DNA of 64,000 nt. Origin: Bradyrhizobium sp. 200 (GTDB lineage: Bacteria; Pseudomonadota; Alphaproteobacteria; Rhizobiales; Xanthobacteraceae). Positions 34,396-42,975 of the stretch are shown here, one piece after another. Made by a program: the position numbers and the translations under genes. The stretch spans positions 9,096,001 through 9,160,000 of the forward strand of contig NZ_CP064689.1 in NCBI RefSeq assembly GCF_023100945.1. The letters run 5' to 3'. The notes beneath the pieces were generated by a model. The model saw nothing but the letters and a program-made list of their open reading frames with translations. It had not been told where the DNA came from and ran no database searches. Numbering within the stretch: position 1 is the first letter of the stretch; the number at the start of each line of letters is the position of its first letter.

Positions 34396-37125
34396 CTATG
34401 CCGCCTGCCTGGTCTCGGCGGTCTGTTCCTTCAGCGCCGCGATCAGGCCGGGACGGTCGAACTTGGCGACGTAATCGTGGAAGCCGGCCTGCCGCCCGCG
34501 CTCGATCGCCGCCGGCGACACCAGCGAGGACAACGCGATGATCGGCATCGTGCTCAGATTGTGGTCGGCGCGGATGACTTCGGCGAACTCGAAGCCGTTC
34601 ATGTCCGGCATCTCGATGTCGGTCAGCACCACATCGAAGGTCTGGCTCGAACGCAGCGCGGCGAGGCCCTCCTGCGCGTTGACGGCAACCCGCACCTTGT
34701 AGCCGGCGGCCTTCAGCACCGGGGCCAGCATGTTGCGGAAGAAGGCTGAGTCGTCGACCAGCAGCACCGATTGCGCCGTCGATGAGGCCCGCATCTCCTT
34801 GCGCGAGAACCAGTCGGCAAACGCCATCGGGAGGAAGTGGCCGACGTCGATCACCTCGGTGGCCTGGCCCTTGATCACGGCGGAACCCAGAATGCCGTCC
34901 TGCTGGCCGGCGACCTCGATGTGCAGCCGCTCCTCGACGATGTCGATGATCTCGTCGACCACGAGCCCCATCGAGCGGCCGTCGTCGGCGAACACCAGGA
35001 TCGGCTGCGAGCCTGTGGTCTGGACGGTGACCCCGTTCATCTGCACCAGCGGCATCAATTGCTCGCGGTACTGCACCATGTAGCGGCCGTTACTGAGCTC
35101 GATCTTGTCGGTGGCGATCTCCTCCAGGCGGGTGACGAGGCCGAGCGGCACCGCCTTGGGCTGGCTCGAGCCGGCGCGGAACACCAGCAGCGAGGTGAGC
35201 TGTTCGCCGCCGATCGCATGCGCGGCCGAGGCCTCGTCGGCCATCTCATGGGCCGAGGAACCGGAGGCGCCGAGCGCTTTCGCAATGCCGTTGGGGTCGA
35301 TGATCATAATCACGGCGCCGTCGCCCAGAATGGTGTTGCCGGAGAACATGTCGATGTGCCGCAGCTTGGTGGACATCGGCTTGACCACGATTTCTTCGGT
35401 GTGGAACACGCCGTCGACCACGATGCCAAAAGTCTGGCTGCCGACCTGCGTGACCACGATGAAGCCGTTCTCGGGATCGCTGGAGGAGCCGTCGTCGATC
35501 TTCAAGAGCTTCTTCAGGTGCATCAGCGGCAGCAGCTTGTTGCGCAGCCGCAAGACCGCGGTGTCCTTGATGCGCTCGATGCGGTGCTCGGAGTTGGCGC
35601 GGGCGCGCACCAGCTCGACCACCGACAATTGCGGGATCGCAAAGCGGTCGCCGGCGGCTTCCACGATCAGCGCCGAGACGATGGCCAGGGTCAGCGGGAT
35701 CTTGATGGTGACGGAGGAGCCCTCGCCGGCCACGCTCTTGATGTCGATGGTGCCGCCGATCTGGTCGATATTGGTGCGCACCACGTCCATGCCGACCCCG
35801 CGGCCGGAGACCGAGGTGACGGTGGCGGCGGTGGAGAAGCCCGGCGCGAAGATGAACTTGTGGATCTGGGCTTCGGTCATCTTCTCCAGTTCGGCCTCGC
35901 TGACGAGACCGTTCTGGAGCGCCTTGGCCTTGATCCGCTCGGTGTTGAGGCCGCGGCCATTATCCGCAATGCAGATGATGATGTGGCCGCCCTCGTGATA
36001 GGCGGACAGGCGGATGGTGCCCTGCTCGCCCTTGCCCGCGGCGAGCCGCTCGGCCGGGGTCTCCAGGCCGTGGTCGGCGGAGTTGCGCACCATGTGGGTG
36101 AGCGGATCCTTGATCAGGTCGAGCACCTGGCGGTCGAGCTCGGTGTCGGCGCCGTGCATCTCCAGCTCGATCTGCTTGCCGAGTTCGCCCGAGAGGTCGC
36201 GGACGATGCGCGGCAGCTTCTGCCAGGCATTGCCGATCGGCTGCATCCGCGTCTTCATGACGCCTTCCTGCAGCTCGGCGGTGACGTTCGACAGCCGCTG
36301 CAGCGGCACCTTGAACTCGGTGTCCTCGTTGCGGCGGGAGATTTCGAGGAGCTGGTTGCGGGTCAGCACCAGCTCGGAGACCATGGTCATCAGGTGTTCG
36401 AGCGTGTCGACGTTGACGCGGATCGACTGGTTGGCGATCTTGTCGGCTTCCTGGACGTCGGCCTCGACGGCAGCGGCGCGCTTCACGGGTTTTGCCTTTG
36501 CTTCCTTGGCTTCCGGTGCGGGCGCGGCGGATTTGGCAGCGGCGGGCGCGGGCTTCGGCGCGGGGGCGGCTTCGGTCTCGGTCTCGCGGAAGGCGCGTTC
36601 GAGGTCGTCGAGCGAGACTTCGCCGGGACGCAACGGGCGTTCCAGCACCTGGTCGACCAGCGTGCCCTTGGCAACTTCCTGGGTCACCGCGGGCGCTACC
36701 TGCGGCGCGGCCACGACCGGGACCGGCGCGGGCTCGGCTTCGGCATGGTGGCCGCCTTCGGCCATCGCATGCAGCTTCTCGATCAGGTCTTCGTCGGTGC
36801 CCTCGGGTTCGGTCTCGGTGGCCTCGAGGCCGGCGAGGATTTCCTTGATGCGGTCGATGCTCGAAAGGATCAGCGTCACGGCCTCGGCCTTGACCGGCAT
36901 GCCGTCGCGGAATTTGCCCATCAAGGTCTCGCCGGCATGGGCGAGCGCTTCGAGCCGCGGCAGGCCTAGAAAGCCGCACGTGCCCTTGATGGTGTGGACC
37001 AGGCGGAAGATGTTATCCAGAATCTTCGCATCGGCCGGGTCCTGCTCGAACCGCACCAACTGATTGTCGACCGTATCCAGGCTCTCATTGGTCTCCGTCA
37101 GGAACTCCCGCAACAGGTCATCCAT
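34396..37125 (-). CDS. cheA: CheA hybrid kinase with two CheW-like domains and a receiver
   Basis: A 909-residue chemotaxis kinase. The Hpt domain has His44 in RLVHTIKGTCGFLG. A long Ala/Pro/Lys-rich linker (about 130-225) stands where a CheY-binding P2 domain is usual. The dimerisation helices (about 228-300), ATPase domain (DHGLETPAERLAAGKG, ADNGRGLN, FSTAATVTSVSGRGVGMDVV) and first CheW-like domain follow. A second CheW-like domain (about 635-770) and a C-terminal receiver (SVLLVDDSAFFRN, LTDIEMPDMNG) complete it. It heads cheA-cheW-cheY-cheR-pilZ. Motility box 2 lies 84 bp upstream. Confidence 0.93.
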   Translation of the reverse strand: MDDLLREFLTETNESLDTVDNQLVRFEQDPADAKILDNIFRLVHTIKGTCGFLGLPRLEALAHAGETLMGKFRDGMPVKAEAVTLILSSIDRIKEILAGLEATETEPEGTDEDLIEKLHAMAEGGHHAEAEPAPVPVVAAPQVAPAVTQEVAKGTLVDQVLERPLRPGEVSLDDLERAFRETETEAAPAPKPAPAAAKSAAPAPEAKEAKAKPVKRAAAVEADVQEADKIANQSIRVNVDTLEHLMTMVSELVLTRNQLLEISRRNEDTEFKVPLQRLSNVTAELQEGVMKTRMQPIGNAWQKLPRIVRDLSGELGKQIELEMHGADTELDRQVLDLIKDPLTHMVRNSADHGLETPAERLAAGKGEQGTIRLSAYHEGGHIIICIADNGRGLNTERIKAKALQNGLVSEAELEKMTEAQIHKFIFAPGFSTAATVTSVSGRGVGMDVVRTNIDQIGGTIDIKSVAGEGSSVTIKIPLTLAIVSALIVEAAGDRFAIPQLSVVELVRARANSEHRIERIKDTAVLRLRNKLLPLMHLKKLLKIDDGSSSDPENGFIVVTQVGSQTFGIVVDGVFHTEEIVVKPMSTKLRHIDMFSGNTILGDGAVIMIIDPNGIAKALGASGSSAHEMADEASAAHAIGGEQLTSLLVFRAGSSQPKAVPLGLVTRLEEIATDKIELSNGRYMVQYREQLMPLVQMNGVTVQTTGSQPILVFADDGRSMGLVVDEIIDIVEERLHIEVAGQQDGILGSAVIKGQATEVIDVGHFLPMAFADWFSRKEMRASSTAQSVLLVDDSAFFRNMLAPVLKAAGYKVRVAVNAQEGLAALRSSQTFDVVLTDIEMPDMNGFEFAEVIRADHNLSTMPIIALSSLVSPAAIERGRQAGFHDYVAKFDRPGLIAALKEQTAETRQAA

Positions 37126-37208
37126 ATGAGCACGCCTTCCACGAAATCAGATATTGGTCTTCTCTAGAAATAAACCTTCGGGTTTCACGTCTGCGTTAAT
37201 TTCGCTGT

Positions 37209-37222
37209 CCGTGCTAATACGG
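37209..37222. promoter_or_regulatory. Motility box 2, CCGTGCTAATACGG
   Basis: It matches CCGTA-N4-TACGG with one mismatch in the left arm. Read on the other strand it is CCGTATTAGCACGG, close to box 4 (CCGTATTAATACGG). It is 84 bp upstream of cheA. Confidence 0.5.
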
Positions 37223-37292
37223 ATATGGTGAATAAAATATCGTCATGGGCAATTCGCGGCGGCGCGGTCGACGACGATGAAGCCGTAGCCTT

Positions 37293-37394
37293 GTAACCCG
37301 GGCGAGCGAAGCGACCTCGGGAGCGGTGCCGGACGAATAGAATGTGGGAAGTTGTTACCACCGTTCCCGGGGTCGCTTCGCTCGCCCGGGCTAC
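37293..37394. repeat. Long inverted repeat with CCCGGGCGAGCGAAGCGACC arms
   Basis: The arms CCCGGGCGAGCGAAGCGACC and GGTCGCTTCGCTCGCCCGGG are exact complements separated by about 55 bases. It is a mobile intergenic repeat type; it can form a very stable hairpin between flbT and cheA. Confidence 0.75.
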
Positions 37395-37442
37395 AGCAGC
37401 CGGATATAACGATTTGGGGGACGAGCGCGCGACGAAAGTCGA

Positions 37443-37823
37443 TCAGGCTGCGAGCAGCTCGTCTTCGCGCTTCACCAGCTTCCTGATTTCCTTGAGCGCC
37501 TTGTAGAGCGCGCCGGCAGCGACATGGGCATCGGCGGCATCGATCGTGACGCGGGCGCCCGGATTGGCCTCGCGCAGCTCGCGCAGGAAGCCTTGATAGG
37601 CGGTGCGGTAACGCGGAATGTCGTTCTTCAGATACATGGTCTGAAGGCAGAGATAGAGACGCTTGGCCGGCGTATTGGCGGTCTCGGCCGTGACGGTGTC
37701 TCGCTCGCGCAGTATCGGCGCGTCGCCGTCGATCAGGAACGAGGTGCGCGTACCGGAATTGACGAGAACGGTTTCCCCGATCACGATTCGTTCAAATGGC
37801 CTTAATTCAACACGTAGCGGCAC
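37443..37823 (-). CDS. flbT: Flagellin-mRNA regulator FlbT
   Basis: A 126-residue protein of the FlbT family, which controls flagellin mRNA stability or translation in Alphaproteobacteria. Characteristic sequence includes MPLRVELRPFERIVIGETVLVNSG, DAPILRERDTVTAE and RLYLCLQTMYLKND. It lies just downstream of the flagellin gene on the same strand, the expected context for a post-transcriptional regulator of fliC. Confidence 0.92.
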   Translation of the reverse strand: MPLRVELRPFERIVIGETVLVNSGTRTSFLIDGDAPILRERDTVTAETANTPAKRLYLCLQTMYLKNDIPRYRTAYQGFLRELREANPGARVTIDAADAHVAAGALYKALKEIRKLVKREDELLAA

Positions 37824-37945
37824 AATCGTTCCCCCGTTCGAAGAACGCGCGAGCGCTGTGGCTCACGACGTTTACGAAACATCGTTCGTGCAAATGCGCG
37901 GCGGATATGCCGCCATATAAATTTTAAGGATCTTCGATCGATGGT

Positions 37946-37969
37946 GGCGGCGGGATTTTCCCCGCCGCC
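37946..37969 (-). terminator. GC-rich hairpin after the flagellin gene
   Basis: GGCGGCGGG and CCCGCCGCC form a perfect 9-bp stem with a 6-base loop, 26 bases after the fliC stop. There is no strong T-run after it on the minus strand, so it may be a stability element rather than a classic terminator. Confidence 0.45.
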
Positions 37970-37994
37970 TTGATCGTTGACGTCGCCGTCCCGC

Positions 37995-40004
37995 TTAGCG
38001 CAGGAGCTGCAACACGCTCTGCTGGCTCTGGTTGGCCAGCGCCAGCGCGGACACCGCGATCGACTGGCGGGTCGACAGCGCCTGGCTGTTCGCCGCTTCC
38101 TCGTTGGTGTCGGCCAGCGTCAGGTTCGACGAGCCGGTCTGCAGCACGTTGATCAGGTTCTTCGAGAAGTCCTGACGGATCTGCACGATCGACAGGTTCG
38201 AACCGAAGGCTGAAGCCTGCGCGCGCAGCGTGGACGACGCGCCGTTCAGCGCCGTCACGATCTCGTTGATCGCAGAGTTGTCCTTGAAGGCGCCCGTGTT
38301 CAGGACGTCGAGGCCAAGGCCCGCCGGGTTGAAGTTCACGCCCTGGATGTTCAGCGTGGACTTGCCGGTTTCGTTGAAGGTCAGCTTCAGGGTGTCACCG
38401 CCGAGCAGGTTGACGCCGTTGAAGGACGCGTCCTGCGCGGTGGTGGTGATCTGATTGATGATGTTGTTGTACTGGGTGACCAGGTTGTCACGGGCCAGCT
38501 TGGCATCTGCGTCAACAACCGGAGCCGGAGCCGTGGTGCCGGCAGCGAACGCCTGGCTGGCGCCAACCGCAGAACCGGTGATCGCACCGATCGTGGCCGA
38601 AGCCGCTTCGTTCGTCGTGGTGATCGTCAGCTTGCCCGACACGAAGGTGGCCTGCAGGTTGTTGGCTGCAAGAGCATCGTTTAGCTGGTTGAGCGAGGAG
38701 ACCCGGCCCGCGCCCGTTCCGAACACGATGTCGGTGGCAGTGCCGCCGCCGGTCGCACCGATTTTCAAGGTCTTGCCTTCCAGCACGCCCGGGACTTCCG
38801 TGCGAGCCTGGGTCACGCCGCCTGCCAGACCGAGCGCAGTGAGCGCTGCAGTGTTGCTGCTGGTCAGCGTCAGGTCGCTGAGCGAGCCGGTGTTCAGCGT
38901 GATCTTGCCGCCGCTGATCGTCGAGGCCGTCGACGAGCCAGTCAGGCCGTCGATCTTCGCCAGCAGGCCGGTGACGTCGCTGTCGATCTTGATCTCGTTC
39001 GGATCGTTGCCGGTCGCGGTGGCGGCCACGAAGGTCAGCGTCTTGCCGTTGACGGTGAGGGTATCACCCACCGCGAAGGTATTCGCCAGCGCAGCCGACG
39101 CGCCGTCGCCGGAACCCAGCTTGGTGGTGCCGGCCAGCGCACCGCCCGTCACGGCGCCACCGGTGCGAGTAGCGGTGGATTGGCCGGCAGAAGTGGCGAT
39201 GCCGAGCTTGGCGAGCACGCCGGCGGAGCCGGTCACGACGAGGTCTGCGGCCGTACCGGACTTCAGGGTAATGCGGCCACCCGTAGCTACCGACGCGTTG
39301 GCCGGGGTCGTGTTGCCCGACAGGGTGTCGATCGCCGCAACCAAAGAATCGAGCGAGGTATCGATGCCCAGCGTATAGGCGTTGCCTGTGCCGACGAGAC
39401 CATTCGCGCCGGCCTGGAACGTGATCGTCTTGCCGTTCACAGTCAGCGTGTCGGTGGCAGCGATCGCAGTGGTAAGGGAGAGGTTCGACAGCAGCGACGC
39501 ACCGGTTGCGTTGCCAGCCGGGGTGGCCTGCGTGAGCTGGTCGCCCTGGGTCGCCATAGCGCTGACATACGCAGCGCGCTGCGGAGCTGAAGTACCGACG
39601 AAGGCAGCGTTGGTCGGGGTCTGATCGGCGACGAGATTGTCGGCCGTTGCGCCATCGATCGCGACGGAGGTGAACGACGACTTGGTCGAGAAACCGACCG
39701 TCGTCTGCAGCGCCTGATTGGCGACAGACTTGGCGGAGTCAACGAGCTTCTGCAGCGAGGTGATGCCGGTGTTGGCAGCCTGCAGGACCTGCACGCCGTT
39801 GCCGATGCCGTCGAGGAGATTGTTGATGTCGCCGGCGCGCGCATCGAGCGACGACGCCGTGAAGAAGTTGGTCGGATTGTCGAGGGCCGTGTTGACCTTC
39901 TTGCCGGTGGCAAGGCGGTTCTGCGTGGTGGCGAGCAGATCGGCGGTCGACTGCAGCGAGAGAAGGTTCTGGCGAACCGACGAGGAGAGAACAATACCTG
40001 ACAT
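37995..40004 (-). CDS. fliC: Large flagellin of the thick (subpolar) flagellum type
   Basis: A 669-residue flagellin. Conserved N-terminal D0/D1 helices (MSGIVLSSSVRQNLLSLQSTADLLATTQNRLATGKKV) and C-terminal helices (LTLADTNEEAANSQALSTRQSIAVSALALANQSQQSVLQLLR) flank a variable core. The core holds at least two related units beginning DTLTVNGKTITF and DTLTVNGKTLTF and a third weaker one (LEGKTLKIG). The size fits the roughly 65-kDa flagellins of Bradyrhizobium rather than the 33-kDa lateral ones. Motility box 3 is 106 bp upstream, and flbT follows. Confidence 0.93.
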   Translation of the reverse strand: MSGIVLSSSVRQNLLSLQSTADLLATTQNRLATGKKVNTALDNPTNFFTASSLDARAGDINNLLDGIGNGVQVLQAANTGITSLQKLVDSAKSVANQALQTTVGFSTKSSFTSVAIDGATADNLVADQTPTNAAFVGTSAPQRAAYVSAMATQGDQLTQATPAGNATGASLLSNLSLTTAIAATDTLTVNGKTITFQAGANGLVGTGNAYTLGIDTSLDSLVAAIDTLSGNTTPANASVATGGRITLKSGTAADLVVTGSAGVLAKLGIATSAGQSTATRTGGAVTGGALAGTTKLGSGDGASAALANTFAVGDTLTVNGKTLTFVAATATGNDPNEIKIDSDVTGLLAKIDGLTGSSTASTISGGKITLNTGSLSDLTLTSSNTAALTALGLAGGVTQARTEVPGVLEGKTLKIGATGGGTATDIVFGTGAGRVSSLNQLNDALAANNLQATFVSGKLTITTTNEAASATIGAITGSAVGASQAFAAGTTAPAPVVDADAKLARDNLVTQYNNIINQITTTAQDASFNGVNLLGGDTLKLTFNETGKSTLNIQGVNFNPAGLGLDVLNTGAFKDNSAINEIVTALNGASSTLRAQASAFGSNLSIVQIRQDFSKNLINVLQTGSSNLTLADTNEEAANSQALSTRQSIAVSALALANQSQQSVLQLLR

Positions 40005-40109
40005 GACTCATATCCTTCTGGATGAACACGATTGACGCAACGCCTCAACTTCATTGGGCGTCCGTGCCACACTGTTCGCTCCTCACTACCCACAGGTTAA
40101 CGCGCCGAT

Positions 40110-40123
40110 CCGTACAAATACGA
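40110..40123. promoter_or_regulatory. Motility box 3, TCGTATTTGTACGG on the minus strand
   Basis: It matches box 1 at 13 of 14 positions and is embedded in a wider imperfect palindrome (CCGAT...ATCGG). It is 106 bp upstream of fliC. Confidence 0.5.
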
Positions 40124-40282
40124 TCGGACGAAAAAACCCTCATCGATGTGATTTATGGTAAATAGATCCTTACCGATGCAGGCTCTGGCCTTCGCGCGGC
40201 AACGATGCCGGTCGCGGAAGGCTTCTGATAGCTGCGCATCAAGCTATGATCACGGGGCCGGCGGCGGAATATCCGCGTATTG

Positions 40283-40699
40283 CTAGTTCGATTGGACGGC
40301 ACCGCTGAAACGGGACCGGGCTTCGGCAAGACATTCGTTAACGACCGCCAGCAGCGCCCCCGGCGTGAACGGCTTGCGCAGGCAGCGCGCGGCGCCGAGC
40401 TCGAGCGCCATGCGCAAAAAGTCCGGCGCCGGCGAGTCGAGATTGGCAAAGGCGTATCCCGACATTGCAACCAGGGGGATCGCCGGCGCGCGCTCGTGGA
40501 ATATCCTGATCGATTCGAAGCCGCGCATGTGCGGCATGAAGATATCGACGAGCATCAAGTCGAAGCCGGCGTCTTCCAGCGCACGAAGCCCGGCGTCGCC
40601 GCCATCGGCTATCGTCACCTCAAAGCCGTGACGCTCGAGATAGATCTCGATCGCCGTGCAGACCATGGGATCGTCATCGACGACCAAGATGCGATGCAT
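40283..40699 (-). CDS. Single-domain response regulator
   Basis: A 138-residue stand-alone receiver. LVVDDDPMV, the acceptor Asp in LMLVDIFMPHMRG, AMSGYAF and CLRKPFTPG are all present. ATG 40699 has a strong GGGAGGTGGG site; the longer frame is leader only. It is a paralog of the broken receiver at 26762-27037. No output domain is attached, so it must act by protein contact or as a phosphate sink. Its kinase could be the hybrid kinase at 27105. Confidence 0.85.
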   Translation of the reverse strand: MHRILVVDDDPMVCTAIEIYLERHGFEVTIADGGDAGLRALEDAGFDLMLVDIFMPHMRGFESIRIFHERAPAIPLVAMSGYAFANLDSPAPDFLRMALELGAARCLRKPFTPGALLAVVNECLAEARSRFSGAVQSN

Positions 40700-41352
40700 G
40701 ACCCACCTCCCTCGCGGCGCCGGACGCGCCGCGTGGGTGGGCCGCAAAAAAGGGACGGCCTTCCACGCAATCGCACGGCAGGTTTTTGCCCTGCGAATCA
40801 GCACGCTATCGCATTTCCGTCGCAAAATCGGCGGCCTGTCTGCCCTCTACAGTGTATAAGGCCGGTTCCACAACCTGCCTGGCCGGCACACCATGCGCGG
40901 CGCCAAGTTGATGCGAGACGTTCGGGTTCCCCCCTCGATGCGAGCGGGATTCGCGCCCTTGCCCATCGATTGCCGTGGTCTGTGCTGCAAATCCTTTTGC
41001 CGGTGGCGGAGTTCGCGTCGAGCGCAGCAGTGCACTTCGAAAACAACTGGCACGGCGCGGGCTCACCGCGCCCGTCGTGGCACGCACGGGATTCGTGTGA
41101 CAGCGAGGCACTGCTGCCGACCCGGGAATTCCTCCCGCAAATGATCGGCGAATAGCCTCCGCCCGCAGGGGCACCTGCCCATGGCCGCGCGCGTCCACGT
41201 CCCGGAAGGCTCGACGCGGCGCCGACCCTGTGCGTCCATTTGCCAATTTCTGCTTGCCAATGAAATGTGCGAAGATCATCCTGCATTTGGGATTGTGCGC
41301 AGCGGGCGCCAGACGCCAGAGACCGGCTGAGCCCGCAAGGCAGGAGACTGCT
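40700..41352. other. Intergenic region without a supported gene
   Basis: Divergent genes at 40699 and 41353 flank this stretch. Several open frames cross it on both strands but none shows a ribosome site, family motif or consistent codon pattern. I see no motility box or repeat here. Confidence 0.5.
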
Positions 41353-42078
41353 TTGGATTCAGCCCCTCGCTCTCCGAATAGATTCTTGTCCTCGCTGACA
41401 GCGGACGATTTCGAATTGATCCGCCCGCATCTGCGTGCCGCCGACCTCAGTCAGGATATGGTGCTGGTCGAAGTCGACGAAACGCTCAAGCGCGCGTACC
41501 TCCCGCACAAGGGCGTCATCTCGCTGGTCGTGAAGCTCGCGCGCGGCGAGCACGTCCAGATCGCGATGATCGGCCGCGACAGCATCTTCGGTGCATTCTC
41601 CGCGCTCGGCGATCCCGTCGCGCTGAACACCGCCGAGGTTCTGGTGCCCGGTGCCGCCTCGACCATCGATATCGACCAGCTTCGTATTGCGGCGGACCAG
41701 AGCGCAACCTTGCGTACCGCGCTGGCGCGGCATGGCCTCGCCGTCTATGCGCAAATCCAGCAGACTGCCGGCTGCAACGCCTCGCACACGGTCGAGTCGC
41801 GGCTGGCGCGATGCCTGTTGCATACGCGCGACCTCTCCGGCAGCGACAAGCTCGTCCTGACCCAGGAAGCGATGGCGCAGATGATCGGCGCCCGCCGCAA
41901 CAGCGTTTCGCTGGTAGCCAACACGCTGCAGCATGCAAACTTCATCCACTACAGCCGCGGGCATATCGAAATCACCAACGTGGACGGCCTGATCAAGACA
42001 TCCTGCGAGTGCTACGCGACGGTCAAGGCGCAATACACCAGGCTGCTGCATCCGCGCGTCCACTGCGTGGCCGCATAA
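41353..42078 (+). CDS. Crp/Fnr-family transcription regulator
   Basis: A 241-residue regulator with an N-terminal cyclic-nucleotide-binding-like barrel (about 15-130, YLPHKGVISLVVKLARGEHVQIAMIGRDSIFGAFSAL) and a winged helix (about 155-215, LTQEAMAQMIGARRNSVSLVANTLQHANFI). No Fnr-type N-terminal cysteine cluster is seen, so it is probably not an oxygen sensor. TTG 41353 is preferred because AGGAG lies 6 bases upstream and homology begins there; the frame from 41230 adds 41 unrelated residues. Confidence 0.85.
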   Translation: MDSAPRSPNRFLSSLTADDFELIRPHLRAADLSQDMVLVEVDETLKRAYLPHKGVISLVVKLARGEHVQIAMIGRDSIFGAFSALGDPVALNTAEVLVPGAASTIDIDQLRIAADQSATLRTALARHGLAVYAQIQQTAGCNASHTVESRLARCLLHTRDLSGSDKLVLTQEAMAQMIGARRNSVSLVANTLQHANFIHYSRGHIEITNVDGLIKTSCECYATVKAQYTRLLHPRVHCVAA

Positions 42079-42152
42079 TCGCTTCCCGCTGCCCCGGCGG
42101 CCGCGGCCCGATCTGTGATACGCATCGCATCGTCGTTTCGCGCGAGGATTGC

Positions 42153-42168
42153 GGTATCCCCCGATACC
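42153..42168. promoter_or_regulatory. Inverted repeat GGTATC-CCCC-GATACC
   Basis: Perfect 6-bp arms lie 3 bp before motility box 4. A similar CGGTAT/ATACCG pair adjoins box 1. Confidence 0.4.
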
Positions 42169-42171
42169 CCA

Positions 42172-42185
42172 CCGTATTAATACGG
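42172..42185. promoter_or_regulatory. Motility box 4, CCGTATTAATACGG
   Basis: A perfect 14-bp palindrome, 178 bp upstream of the cheY-type gene at 42363. Confidence 0.55.
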
Positions 42186-42362
42186 CCAATTGCGCGCCCT
42201 GCGGCGTTTCGGCCGGCACCGAGTTAACGGGCTGTTCAACGAGCCCTGATACTTGTCACGGTGCTGACGGGTGCGGGTTCGAGAAAAGGCAATCGAGGCT
42301 CTTTCGCGTACAACGCGCATTCACCTGTGTTCGGCGGCTTGTTGTTTGCGCGGAGTTAAGAC

Positions 42363-42755
42363 ATGGCTTTTGACTTGTCGATGCCGATCCTGGTGGTCGA
42401 TGACTACAGCACCATGATCCGCATCATCCGCAACCTTCTCAAGCAGCTCGGATTCGAGAATGTCGACGAGGCCAGCGACGGATCGGCCGCGCTCGCCAAG
42501 ATGCAGACCAAGCGCTACGGCCTCGTGATCTCCGACTGGAACATGGAGCCGATGACCGGCTACGACCTGCTCAAGGAAGTCCGCGCCAGCCCGGAATTCT
42601 CCAAGACGCCCTTCATCATGATCACCGCTGAATCCAAGACCGAAAACGTCATCGCTGCGAAGAAGGCCGGCGTCAATAATTACATCGTCAAGCCGTTCAA
42701 CGCCGCAACGCTGAAGACCAAGATGGAAGCGGTGTTCCCCGACGCCGCCGGCTGA
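42363..42755 (+). CDS. cheY: CheY-type chemotaxis response regulator
   Basis: A 130-residue receiver close to enterobacterial-type CheY. Motifs are ILVVDDYSTMIRIIRNLLKQLGFENVDEASDG, ISDWNMEPMTGYDLL, MITAESKTENVIAAKKAGVNNYIVKPF and a final helix ALKTKMEAVF. It is the second cheY in the window, away from the che operon, but shares the upstream palindrome. It is a good candidate for the flagellar-motor-binding CheY. Confidence 0.92.
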   Translation: MAFDLSMPILVVDDYSTMIRIIRNLLKQLGFENVDEASDGSAALAKMQTKRYGLVISDWNMEPMTGYDLLKEVRASPEFSKTPFIMITAESKTENVIAAKKAGVNNYIVKPFNAATLKTKMEAVFPDAAG

Positions 42756-42795
42756 CATCGCGCCGGAAGCGCCGAGGCCTGCAGCGCCGCGCACC

Positions 42796-42840
42796 CCGCA
42801 TGCGATCATGCTCGCCGCCGATGCAGCGGCATGCATGCGG
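42796..42840 (+). terminator. Hairpin after the cheY-type gene
   Basis: CCGCATGC and GCATGCGG are perfect arms, with an inner GCCGC/GCGGC stem. A T6 run lies 14 bases further on, which is too far for a standard terminator, so the call is weak. Confidence 0.35.
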
Positions 42841-42896
42841 CGAACCTCACAATATTTTTTGCCAGGACCGATTCGCTCTGCGCCGCAGACGCGCGG

Positions 42897-42910
42897 CCGT
42901 ACTTCTACGG
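42897..42910. promoter_or_regulatory. Motility box 5, CCGTACTTCTACGG
   Basis: Perfect CCGTA/TACGG arms, 66 bp upstream of the small gene at 42976. Confidence 0.5.
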
Positions 42911-42975
42911 TTTGAGATTTTCACCTCCGGATAACGTTGACTGAGGATAGTTACGTGGATCAAGGGAGTCCTTTC

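Larger units (their letters stand above)
37126..37442. other. Intergenic region upstream of cheA
   Basis: It contains motility box 2 at 37209-37222 near cheA and a long inverted repeat at 37293-37394 near flbT. I see no gene in it. Confidence 0.6.

Noticed and set aside
40005..40100. Sigma-54 promoter for fliC (TGGCACGGACGCCCAA on the minus strand)
   Set aside because: The -24 half looks good but the -12 half lacks the GC-containing TTGC element at the right spacing.
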